From DAOVGU01 sp030637775 [NCBI: bacterium] (GTDB taxonomy: Bacteria > Ratteibacteria > UBA8468): a stretch of DNA of 9,632 bases. A model generated the notes under the pieces. It did no database searches. It was not told the origin of the DNA and saw nothing but the letters and a program-made list of their open reading frames with translations. Position numbers and translations under genes: made by a program. The stretch spans positions 1 through 9,632 of the forward strand of contig DAOWFY010000131.1 of the NCBI GenBank assembly GCA_030637775.1, read 5' to 3'. Shown piece after piece: positions 1-5,629 of this stretch; the first letter of the stretch is position 1, and each line of letters starts with the position of its first letter.

Positions 1-84
1 CATCGTTTGAATAACTACAAAGAGGCATATTCATTAGCATGCAGTTATCCACACTATCACCAATATGATGATGACTATTATTAA
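1..84 (+). CDS. Possible 3' end of an unidentified gene (partial)
   Basis: Reading frame 1 is open from the window edge to a TAA at 82-84, giving a 27-residue tail rich in Tyr, His and Asp that ends in DDDYY. The other two plus-strand frames have stops within the first dozen bases. An open run this short is not strong evidence, because chance alone would give it fairly often. I do not recognise the family. The fragment is on the same strand as the following UroD-like gene, about 130 bp upstream of that gene's start. Confidence 0.35.
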   Translation, partial: HRLNNYKEAYSLACSYPHYHQYDDDYY

Positions 85-218
85 CTTTAATATTTCAAAA
101 ACCCTGTAGAATAGGGGGGAGGAAGACAAAATCATCGGAACTGCTTGATATTCAACGAGTTAGCAGAAAATTAGCAGGAAGTTTTTGACAATACGTTTTG
201 AAGTATCCTGGAAAAAAG

Positions 219-1199
219 ATGACTTCTCGAGAAAGAGTGAAAAGAGCAATTTTGTTTCAAGGACCCGATAGAATTCCTTACAATTTACCGGAGCCTTTCG
301 GAAGCGATTTTCTGCATCTCGGCCCAGAACCTGATCCAAACTGGAAACCGAAAATAAAGACAGAAACCGAATGGGAAGATGAATTCGGCTGTATCTGGAG
401 TAAATTATCAACGGGAGATAAAACGATAGGCCAGGTTAAGGTTCACCCTCTTTCCGACTACGCAATGTTGAAAAATTTTAGATTCCCTGATTACAAAAAT
501 CCGGTAAGGTATAAAGAAGCTCAGAAAATCGTCTCCGAAAACAAGGAAGAAAAATTTGTTCTGGCGGGAATTCCTTGCAGCATTATTCACCGGCTCCAAT
601 ATTTAAGGGGCTTTGAACAAGGATTAACCGACCCTTATCTTTACCCGGAACAACTAAAAATTCTTTTAGACAAACTAACAGATATCGCCATCGAAGCAAT
701 AGAAAATTTCGCAAAGCTCGGTGTGGATGGAATTATCTCCTGCGATGATTGGGGATTAGAAGACCGGCCGATGGTCGATCCCAAAATCTTCCGAGAATTT
801 TTCAAGCCGAGATATGCCCGGGTCTATAAATTCGCTCACCAGAAAGGAATCCTTACTTTTCTTCACAGTTGCGGTTACATCATTGATCTCCTGGAGGATT
901 TTATCGAGGCAGAATTAAATGTAATCCAGATGGATCAACAGGAAAATATGGGGATGGAACGCCTGAGCAAATTTTTTGGGGGGCGGCTCTGCTTTTGGTG
1001 CCCGGTAGATATTCAGAAAACGATGATTAAGGGAAGTGTGAAAGATGTGAAAAATTACGCTAAACGGCTCATCGATACCTTCGGAAAATTCAACGGGGGG
1101 TTTATCGCTAAATGGTACCCTTCGCCGGAAGCGGTGGGTCATTCCAAGGAGAAAATAGATGCCATGGCCAAGACCTTCGTAGAATACGGAAAGAAATAA
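219..1199 (+). CDS. UroD-family protein, probable corrinoid/cobalamin-type methyltransferase
   Basis: This 326-aa protein belongs to the uroporphyrinogen decarboxylase superfamily, which includes the MtaA/CmuA-type methyltransferases. The N-terminus MTSRERVKRAI followed by a PDRIP segment is the usual start of these proteins, so ATG 219 is preferred over an in-frame TTG at 198; upstream there is only a weak purine-rich stretch. Residues 216-219 read HSCG, matching the His-x-Cys zinc site of methyltransferase-type members. A CDDWG motif lies near 175-179 and a CPVDIQ segment near 261-266. The MRQAGRY-like, Arg-rich substrate motif of true heme-pathway HemE is absent, so a heme role is unlikely. 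The domain fills the whole protein at normal family length. No corrinoid protein or activator gene is visible nearby, and the substrate cannot be assigned. The gene converges on tRNA-Gln with only 13 bp between them. Confidence 0.85.
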   Translation: MTSRERVKRAILFQGPDRIPYNLPEPFGSDFLHLGPEPDPNWKPKIKTETEWEDEFGCIWSKLSTGDKTIGQVKVHPLSDYAMLKNFRFPDYKNPVRYKEAQKIVSENKEEKFVLAGIPCSIIHRLQYLRGFEQGLTDPYLYPEQLKILLDKLTDIAIEAIENFAKLGVDGIISCDDWGLEDRPMVDPKIFREFFKPRYARVYKFAHQKGILTFLHSCGYIIDLLEDFIEAELNVIQMDQQENMGMERLSKFFGGRLCFWCPVDIQKTMIKGSVKDVKNYAKRLIDTFGKFNGGFIAKWYPSPEAVGHSKEKIDAMAKTFVEYGKK

Positions 1200-1212
1200 G
1201 TTTTTTCAAAAA

Positions 1213-1283
1213 CTGGGGAGGATGGATTCGAACCATCACAACGGGATCCAGAATCCCGGGTCCTACCATTAGACAACTCCCCA
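1213..1283 (-). tRNA. tRNA-Gln (anticodon CTG)
   Basis: The minus strand folds as a complete 71-nt cloverleaf. It has a 7-bp acceptor (TGGGGAG with CTCCCCA), a 3-bp D stem (GTC/GAC), a 5-bp anticodon stem (CGGGA/TCCCG) closing the 7-nt loop TTCTGGA, and a 5-bp T stem (GATGG/CCATC) closing TTCGAAT. The loop puts CTG at the anticodon, which reads CAG glutamine codons. The discriminator base is G, as expected for tRNA-Gln. CCA is not encoded, since the gene is followed directly by a T run, so it must be added by nucleotidyltransferase. A sigma-70-type promoter lies immediately upstream within the left inverted repeat. Confidence 0.95.
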
Positions 1284-1285
1284 AA

Positions 1286-1328
1286 TTGCGCTACTTATAC
1301 TATGGACTATCTTTAGTAGCAATATGCG
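1286..1328 (+). repeat. Inverted repeat copy 1, beside tRNA-Gln
   Basis: This 43-bp sequence begins TTGCGCTACTT and ends AGTAGCAATATGCG. Its partner, on the opposite strand at 1842-1885, shares both end blocks perfectly (11 and 14 bp), while the central 18-19 bp has diverged. By hand alignment about three quarters of columns match. The end blocks are also partly complementary to each other (TACT with AGTA, TTGC with GCAA across a 2-nt bulge), so each copy could form a hairpin. Similarity stops sharply outside these limits. The copy starts 3 bp from the tRNA 5' end and contains the apparent tRNA promoter. Confidence 0.8.
1294..1322 (-). promoter_or_regulatory. Putative promoter of tRNA-Gln
   Basis: On the minus strand TTGCTA (1322-1317) and TATAAG (1299-1294) are separated by exactly 17 bp, a good sigma-70-like match. 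The predicted transcription start is about 4 nt before the mature tRNA 5' end, leaving a very short leader for RNase P. The sequence after the -10 box is GC-rich (GTAGCGC), the kind of discriminator typical of stable-RNA promoters under growth-rate or stringent control. The promoter lies wholly inside inverted repeat copy 1. Confidence 0.6.
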
Positions 1329-1372
1329 AGCAGATTAACTTCTTAGACAATTCTCACAGCAACAGGAAAGAA

Positions 1373-1810
1373 TTATCTTATCGCTTCGGCTAATTTTTTG
1401 CCAAGATCTTTTAATTGAACGGCGGAAGTATCATCCGGTCTTCCCTCTATCAGAAGGGTATCGGCAATCTTCTTAAACTTAAAGATACGACAAAGCAACT
1501 CGATACTCTCCTTTGCCTTTCCTCCTCCACCATGAGTGATGAAGGCAACATAAGGTTTACCCGTAATCTTTCCCTGGGTAGGATAGAAGGTTCGGTCAAA
1601 GAAGTCCTTTAAGCCTCCGGCAATGTAATTAAAATAGTCCGGGCTGCCAAAAGCAATTCCCTCACATCTCAGGAGATCCTGAGCTTCTGCTCTCCGTGCC
1701 TCCAAAAGAGCTACTTTGATACCGGCCTCCTCTGCCCCTTGAGTGAGGAGCTTTGCGGCTGCTTTTGTATTACCACCCTGGGAATGGTAGAGAACCAATA
1801 TTTTAGCCAT
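1373..1810 (-). CDS. Flavodoxin-like / WrbA-type FMN protein
   Basis: This 145-aa protein is a single flavodoxin-fold domain that binds FMN and most likely carries electrons or acts as a small NAD(P)H-dependent reductase in the cytoplasm. Strand beta-1 (AKILVLYHS) leads into the phosphate-binding loop SQGGNT at residues 10-15. The second FMN loop, FGSPDYFNYIAGGLKDFFDR (54-73), and a third glycine-rich loop, THGGGGKA (92-99), follow the flavodoxin/NADPH-dependent FMN reductase pattern. Length is normal for a short-chain flavodoxin. No clear Shine-Dalgarno precedes the ATG, although the next upstream genes have strong ones. It lies 76 bp after the winged-helix gene on the same strand and is bracketed by inverted repeats at 1286-1328 and 1842-1885. 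The redox partner is unknown. Confidence 0.85.
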   Translation of the reverse strand: MAKILVLYHSQGGNTKAAAKLLTQGAEEAGIKVALLEARRAEAQDLLRCEGIAFGSPDYFNYIAGGLKDFFDRTFYPTQGKITGKPYVAFITHGGGGKAKESIELLCRIFKFKKIADTLLIEGRPDDTSAVQLKDLGKKLAEAIR

Positions 1811-1841
1811 TTACTACATGCTTAATTTGAAAGCAAAATTA

Positions 1842-1885
1842 CGCATATTGCTACTGAAGGTAGACTAACTATCCAAGTAGCGCAA
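1842..1885 (-). repeat. Inverted repeat copy 2, upstream of the flavodoxin gene
   Basis: Read on the minus strand, this 44-bp sequence starts TTGCGCTACTT and ends AGTAGCAATATGCG, the same two end blocks as 1286-1328. It begins only 1 nt downstream of the TAA stop of the winged-helix gene and ends about 31 nt before the flavodoxin ATG, so it forms most of the flavodoxin 5' region. In the plus direction it retains the TTGCTA block used as -35 in copy 1, but the TATAAG block is replaced by a poor -10, so it should not act as the same promoter. Confidence 0.8.
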
Positions 1886-1886
1886 G

Positions 1887-2102
1887 TTAGCTTTTTTTCT
1901 TTCTTTTTCTTAATTTGACGCGATAATCTTCACCTTCTTTCCGCAGGATGACGTGACCCTCTCGGGCAAGCCAACCAAGACTCATAAGAAGCAATTCTCT
2001 CGGTCGATCTATTTTCTCCGCCAGCTCCGAAAACTTCACACTTTCATGCTCTTCCAAATAACTCCAGATATCACCGGCACCGAGTCCGATTTTGGTAATC
2101 AT
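1887..2102 (-). CDS. Winged helix-turn-helix protein, DUF2582-like
   Basis: This 71-aa protein matches my memory of the DUF2582 winged-helix family. It has a short IGxxAGxIW start, a helix ending in a conserved turn (KFSELAEKI, residues 23-31), a recognition-helix region (RPRELLLMSLGWLAREG, 33-49) and a beta wing (HVILRKEGEDYRVKL). The GWLAREG motif is the most diagnostic part. A highly basic tail (RKRKKKS) could add non-specific DNA or RNA contacts. A strong AAAGGAGGA site (2119-2111) precedes the ATG and overlaps the stop of the zinc-ribbon gene, so translation is probably coupled. It is the last gene of the TonB train. A DNA-binding role is inferred from the fold; no target is known. Confidence 0.75.
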   Translation of the reverse strand: MITKIGLGAGDIWSYLEEHESVKFSELAEKIDRPRELLLMSLGWLAREGHVILRKEGEDYRVKLRKRKKKS

Positions 2103-2118
2103 TGGCTTTCTCCTCCTT

Positions 2119-2352
2119 TCAATTCATTTCTTTCTTTACTAAACTTTTACAAAGGGGACAGCGGCTGATCTCATCCGCTTTACTGTCCACATAGATATGG
2201 GTACAGGTAGGGCACCTCCAGACGAATCCCTCTTCACTTTCCAGATCCTTTGCCCTTTTTCTGACCTCAGAAAGGCACCAGATGGTAAAGACGAAAATCA
2301 TTCCTGAGAGGAGATAAAGAGCAAGTGCCACCGACAACTCTACCTTTATCAT
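2119..2352 (-). CDS. Small membrane protein with zinc ribbon
   Basis: This 77-aa protein has one hydrophobic helix (about residues 6-26) followed by a charged segment (RKRAKDLESEE) and a C-terminal zinc-ribbon knuckle pair: CPTC at 47-50 and CPLC at 65-68. The Arg/Lys-rich stretch just after the helix predicts an N-out, C-in topology with the ribbon in the cytoplasm. Its start overlaps the end of tonB by 4 bp (ATGA), and its stop overlaps the ribosome-binding site of the winged-helix gene, so it is firmly inside the operon. I know no assigned function for this architecture. A metal- or redox-responsive adaptor on the ExbB/ExbD/TonB complex is speculation. Confidence 0.7.
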   Translation of the reverse strand: MIKVELSVALALYLLSGMIFVFTIWCLSEVRKRAKDLESEEGFVWRCPTCTHIYVDSKADEISRCPLCKSLVKKEMN

Positions 2353-3032
2353 TGCAGTTGAAACTTCAGGGGAAGTATGCCCCAGACCTTCTCTGAAGTT
2401 GAAACGGGATTAAATCTCCATTTCTTAGTGCTCTCTGCACTTAAAAGGTCAATCCTGGGATATCCTGAACTTTTCTCTACCTCCACCTTCTCTACCGAGC
2501 CCTCGGGAAGAATCCAGAGTTTTAATAAAAGGGTGCACTCTATCCCCTCCTCTTCCGCCCATCCTGGATAAACCGGAAGAACCTTAGAGAGAACTTTTCT
2601 ACTGCCCCCTGGTCCGTAGATTCCACTGCTGGAAAAGCTATTGCGACCTTCCGTTCTTATAGGTAAGGGTGGGGGAGGTAAAGGAATCTTAATTTCCTCG
2701 AAAAGCGTCTTTCTAAAGTCCAAAAATTCCCGTTTCCCGGTAAATGAGCTTTCTCTTGCCACGATCCTTTCTGGCAATAGCTTTTTTACAGGAAGATAGA
2801 TGGTAACCTCATCCTTTTCTCTCTCCCCTTTGGGAAGGGATGGGGAAATTTTGGCTCTTTCTATCGCCGGAACCGGTTTTATTCTTTTTGTTCCCGGAAG
2901 TTCCTTCACCAGCACCACCTCAATGGGTGAAAATACCTTCGCTTTAGTGGGCACAACGATGGAAAAAAGGAAAAAGGCAGAAGTATGCAGAGAAAGCGAA
3001 GTTAAAATTGCCAGATTCAAAAGGGACTTCAT
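2349..3032 (-). CDS. tonB: TonB family energy transducer
   Basis: This 227-aa protein would couple ExbB/ExbD to an outer-membrane partner. It has an N-terminal membrane anchor (about 5-28) containing S12-LSL-H16, which fits the SxxxH motif that E. coli TonB needs for coupling. A periplasmic linker with a short proline run (PLPPPPLP, about 118-125) follows. The C-terminal TonB fold covers about 147-227, with the expected landmarks VYPGWAEEEG, KVEVEKSSG, a hydrophobic IDLLSAESTKKW helix and WRFNPV. Length is close to classical TonB. The ATG overlaps the exbD stop by 4 bp. The linker includes an SPSLPKGERE segment encoded by a GC-rich palindrome. TolA-like function is less likely because the C-terminal domain is clearly TonB type. 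Confidence 0.9.
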   Translation of the reverse strand: MKSLLNLAILTSLSLHTSAFFLFSIVVPTKAKVFSPIEVVLVKELPGTKRIKPVPAIERAKISPSLPKGEREKDEVTIYLPVKKLLPERIVARESSFTGKREFLDFRKTLFEEIKIPLPPPPLPIRTEGRNSFSSSGIYGPGGSRKVLSKVLPVYPGWAEEEGIECTLLLKLWILPEGSVEKVEVEKSSGYPRIDLLSAESTKKWRFNPVSTSEKVWGILPLKFQLQ

Positions 3033-3439
3033 CTTTCTTCCACCGGCTGGGTAGCAATAGCAAGGGAAGAGACTCCCGCAACCTTTGCCAAATCCATTAT
3101 CTCTACCACCTTACCATGAGCAACATCATAATCCCCTTTAATGATCAGGATCGCCTCGGGACTCTTTTTGCTCTCGGTCTCTAAAATCTTTTTAAGTGCT
3201 TTTAGAGTAACATTCTTCTCTCGATAGAAGATGGAGCCATCGGCAGCAATAGAAATGATAATTTCTTTTTTCTCCATGCTCTCTGTGGTCAAAGCGGCAG
3301 GAAGTTTAATCTTGATTCCTGGCTGCATAATAAATGAGGAGGTAAGCATAAAATAGATCATCAGGAGAAAGACCACATCAATCAAAGGAGCAAAATCCAA
3401 TTTCCCCGAAGTAATCTTCAAATGCCTTTTAAATCTCAT
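3029..3439 (-). CDS. exbD: ExbD/TolR biopolymer transport protein
   Basis: This 136-aa inner-membrane protein is the proton-channel partner of ExbB. It has a short basic cytoplasmic N-terminus (MRFKRHLK), one transmembrane helix (about 17-38) and a periplasmic domain (about 45-136). The helix carries APLIDVVFLL with D21 in the position of the essential membrane aspartate of ExbD/TolR (E. coli ExbD Asp25). The periplasmic part keeps the ISIAADGSIFYREKNVT and ILIIKGDYDVAHGKVVEIMD patterns of the family. It starts 6 bp after the exbB stop with an AAGGTGA ribosome site overlapping that stop, and ends in a 4-bp overlap with tonB. Length is normal. Confidence 0.93.
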   Translation of the reverse strand: MRFKRHLKITSGKLDFAPLIDVVFLLMIYFMLTSSFIMQPGIKIKLPAALTTESMEKKEIIISIAADGSIFYREKNVTLKALKKILETESKKSPEAILIIKGDYDVAHGKVVEIMDLAKVAGVSSLAIATQPVEER

Positions 3440-3445
3440 AATTTT

Positions 3446-4081
3446 TCACCTTATCTCCTCATTTCTTTCCCTCAAAGAAAAGATATCCAGGAGTCTGGTG
3501 GCACTTTTCTCCATTTCGGTAATGAAGCCATTCACTCGACTGACAAAGTAATTGTAGGCGATATAGGTAGGAATGGCAACCACCAGCCCGGCCACGGTAG
3601 TGATTAAGGCCTCCCAGATCCCTCTGGCTAAATCTCCAGGATTTACCAATCCTCCCTTTAACTGGATGACCATAAAGGCCCGGATGAGACCGGTAACTGT
3701 CCCTAAAAGCCCCAATAGAGGGGCAATGGTGGCAATAGTTACTAAAATGGCTAAATATTTCTCAAGATAAGGAACCTCAAAACTGGACGCATCCTCCACC
3801 GCCTCCTTAATCTCCTCGCGGCTACGGTCATGCTTTAAGATCCCGCTCTTTAGGACCCGCGGGATAGGACCTCTACCTTTTTCACAGATACCGATTGTCT
3901 CTAAAATCTTATTTCTGCGCAGAACATCCTCAATACTTCCCATAAATTCCCTTGTATCGATTTGCGCCCGGTTTAAGGAAATAACCCTTTCAATAATGAT
4001 CGCTAAGGAAAGGACAGAGCAGAAGATAATTGGAGCCATTAAAATTCCTCCCCGCGCTATCATTTCAAATAGATTTAACAT
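3446..4081 (-). CDS. exbB: ExbB/TolQ/MotA-family proton channel protein
   Basis: This 211-aa polytopic inner-membrane protein forms the pentameric proton channel with ExbD. Three helices are visible: about 12-31, 110-135 and 155-178, separated by the large cytoplasmic loop typical of the family. Helix 2 has the conserved APLLGLLGTVTGLIRAF motif, and helix 3 has GIWEALITTVAGLVVAIP. T128 and E157 appear to match the functional Thr148 and Glu176 of E. coli ExbB. A strong GGAGGT site lies 3 nt before the ATG. It follows the barrel gene by 24 bp and precedes exbD by 6 bp, the usual order. TolQ is an alternative label, but the TonB encoded two genes later favours ExbB. Confidence 0.93.
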   Translation of the reverse strand: MLNLFEMIARGGILMAPIIFCSVLSLAIIIERVISLNRAQIDTREFMGSIEDVLRRNKILETIGICEKGRGPIPRVLKSGILKHDRSREEIKEAVEDASSFEVPYLEKYLAILVTIATIAPLLGLLGTVTGLIRAFMVIQLKGGLVNPGDLARGIWEALITTVAGLVVAIPTYIAYNYFVSRVNGFITEMEKSATRLLDIFSLRERNEEIR

Positions 4082-4105
4082 TTTACCTCCTTCAATGAGC
4101 AGATA

Positions 4106-5629
4106 CTAAAATTTCAGTTTCACTCCTCCAAAAAATCTTCTTCCCGCTGCGGGATAACCCTCCATCAGCTCATAACCTTTATTGGTAAGGTTTTCTCCCT
4201 CCAGAAAAATTTTAGCATACTTATTTAAAGAATAGAAAACCTTAGCTCCCAAAAGGCCATAGGCGGGTAGTCTTTCCGAGTTATTTTCTTCATAGTACTG
4301 CTCACCTTGATACTCGCCAATAATCTCAAAGGTAAACCTGCCGGCTTTAATCTCAAAGCTATTCTCAAAAATATCGCAAGGATAATAGGGAATGTAAGAG
4401 ATGGTTGAATCCTTATTCTCTATCTCTTGATGGGTATAGAGAAGTTTTTGACTAAACCAAGGAAGGTATTCCTTGATAAACTCACATCTCCCGCCCCAGA
4501 TACGAGCTCCTTTAATATTGAAGGGCTGGTAGAGACCATTTTCATCTCTATCGGCCCAGATAATCAAGTTCTCTCTATCTCCATTAAAGAAACTGACCTC
4601 TATTTTACCCTTATTGATTTTTTTGCTTGCTCCTAATTTGACCTTCTTCTCATGTTCTGGCTTTAAAATTTCCTCACTTACCTCCACAAAATTCTCTTCA
4701 AGATAAAGCTGGCCAAACTGCGAAACGTTAAGAAAGGAACCCCCTTCCAGAAATATAGCCATATCCTCCGATGGTTCAAAACTAATCTTTAACTCGGGCA
4801 GAAAAAGAAACCCCATTTCTTTCCTTTTTTCGACCTTCAGCGCGCCACTCGTATAAAAATCAGGCGTAATCTGGATCTCCTCTATCCGGGTAGAAAGAGC
4901 GTAGTCCTCTACCTTATAATGGTCCACTAACCTTTCTTTTGAAAAGGAGGCCAAGAAACTTAAAGGCGCATCGTAATAACCTATTTGAAAGGAGGTAGTC
5001 TCATTCCGATAACGGGAAGAAAGCTGCCGGCTCTTAACAAGGCATTCTCGATAAGAGAGTTCCCCCCTCCAGCCATTCTCAGCCGGGAAAAATCTTTCCC
5101 ATCCAAGAGAGATGCTTCCTGCTTCACTTTTTCTCCGGTTATTTAAGGTCGGGCTATCTCTTCTTCCGGGTAAACCCAACTCCTTCCGAAAATAATTCCC
5201 CTCCAGGGAAACCTTCCCTTTCTCTCCAAGACCGAGATCAAAGAGGGAGGAAAAATCAAATAGTTTAAAATCGGAATTGTCTCTGTACCCTTCATCCTTC
5301 TCATAGAGGAAGCCGCTCTTAAAACTGAGTCTCTCCCCCTTTTTTACCTCGCTATTTAAAAGAAACCTATGGCTTTTATCCTCCCCGGCTCCTGCTTCCA
5401 TCTCCCAAGAAAAAACCCTCTCTTCTGGTGGAGGGGAAGGCTCAGGCAAAAAAAGTTCTTCCGCTTTCTCCTCAAACTCAATAGAGGGAGCTTTGCTCTT
5501 TGAGCGATCTTCGCCCCTGATTACTGCCTCAGGAAGAACAATCTCTTCCTCTGCCCAGATTAAACCTAACATGAGAAAGAAAAGGAGGAGAGGAAAAAAG
5601 TTTTTATATGCGTTACCTATGTATCTCAT
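4106..5629 (-). CDS. TonB-dependent-receptor-like outer-membrane barrel lacking a plug domain
   Basis: This 507-aa outer-membrane protein has a Sec signal peptide (about 1-26, ending GLIWA) and then EEIVLPEAVIRGEDRS, which resembles the segment just before a receptor plug. A short acidic/proline linker (about 45-72) follows, then barrel-like alternating strands to the end. The C-terminus has the clear receptor signature FLEGENLTNKGYELMEGYPAAGRRFFGGVKLKF-type ending: ENLTNKGYE, then GYPAAGRRFFGG, then a terminal Phe. The roughly 130-residue plug is missing, and the barrel is shorter than usual for 22 strands. ATG 5629 is preferred over TTG 5638 because AAGG lies 9 nt upstream. This start overlaps the TPR gene by 17 bp, while exbB follows after 24 bp. 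It is probably the outer-membrane partner of the TonB encoded downstream; the substrate is unknown. Confidence 0.8.
   Translation of the reverse strand: MRYIGNAYKNFFPLLLFFLMLGLIWAEEEIVLPEAVIRGEDRSKSKAPSIEFEEKAEELFLPEPSPPPEERVFSWEMEAGAGEDKSHRFLLNSEVKKGERLSFKSGFLYEKDEGYRDNSDFKLFDFSSLFDLGLGEKGKVSLEGNYFRKELGLPGRRDSPTLNNRRKSEAGSISLGWERFFPAENGWRGELSYRECLVKSRQLSSRYRNETTSFQIGYYDAPLSFLASFSKERLVDHYKVEDYALSTRIEEIQITPDFYTSGALKVEKRKEMGFLFLPELKISFEPSEDMAIFLEGGSFLNVSQFGQLYLEENFVEVSEEILKPEHEKKVKLGASKKINKGKIEVSFFNGDRENLIIWADRDENGLYQPFNIKGARIWGGRCEFIKEYLPWFSQKLLYTHQEIENKDSTISYIPYYPCDIFENSFEIKAGRFTFEIIGEYQGEQYYEENNSERLPAYGLLGAKVFYSLNKYAKIFLEGENLTNKGYELMEGYPAAGRRFFGGVKLKF

Noticed and set aside
45-53. Perfect DnaA-box-like TTATCCACA
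   Set aside because: A single 9-mer with no second box, no AT-rich unwinding element and no dnaA/dnaN genes nearby; it also falls inside the possible 3' coding tail. Too little to call an origin.
102-116. CCCTGTAGAATAGGG hairpin as a terminator after the possible first gene
   Set aside because: The stem is only 4 bp and is followed by a G/A-rich sequence rather than a T run.
185-190. Consensus -35 box TTGACA before the UroD-like gene
   Set aside because: No acceptable -10 lies 16-18 bp downstream, and a start set by it would fall at or beyond the ATG at 219.
198-218. In-frame TTG start giving a 333-aa UroD-like protein
   Set aside because: The seven extra residues do not fit the family start, and the MTSRERV form beginning at 219 does.
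1200-1213. GTTTTTTCAAAAAC palindrome between the UroD-like gene and tRNA as a bidirectional terminator
   Set aside because: A 6-bp, almost all A-T stem with a 2-nt loop is too weak to call, and it includes the tRNA discriminator base.
1286-1885. Flavodoxin bracketed as an integron cassette with attC sites
   Set aside because: The repeats lack proper GTTRRRY and RYYYAAC core sites at their edges, and no integrase is present.
2349-5629. Tol-Pal system identity for the ExbB/ExbD/TonB cluster
   Set aside because: The transducer has a TonB-type C-terminal domain, the neighbour is a receptor-type barrel, and neither TolB nor Pal is present. The TPR protein alone is not enough to call Tol-Pal.
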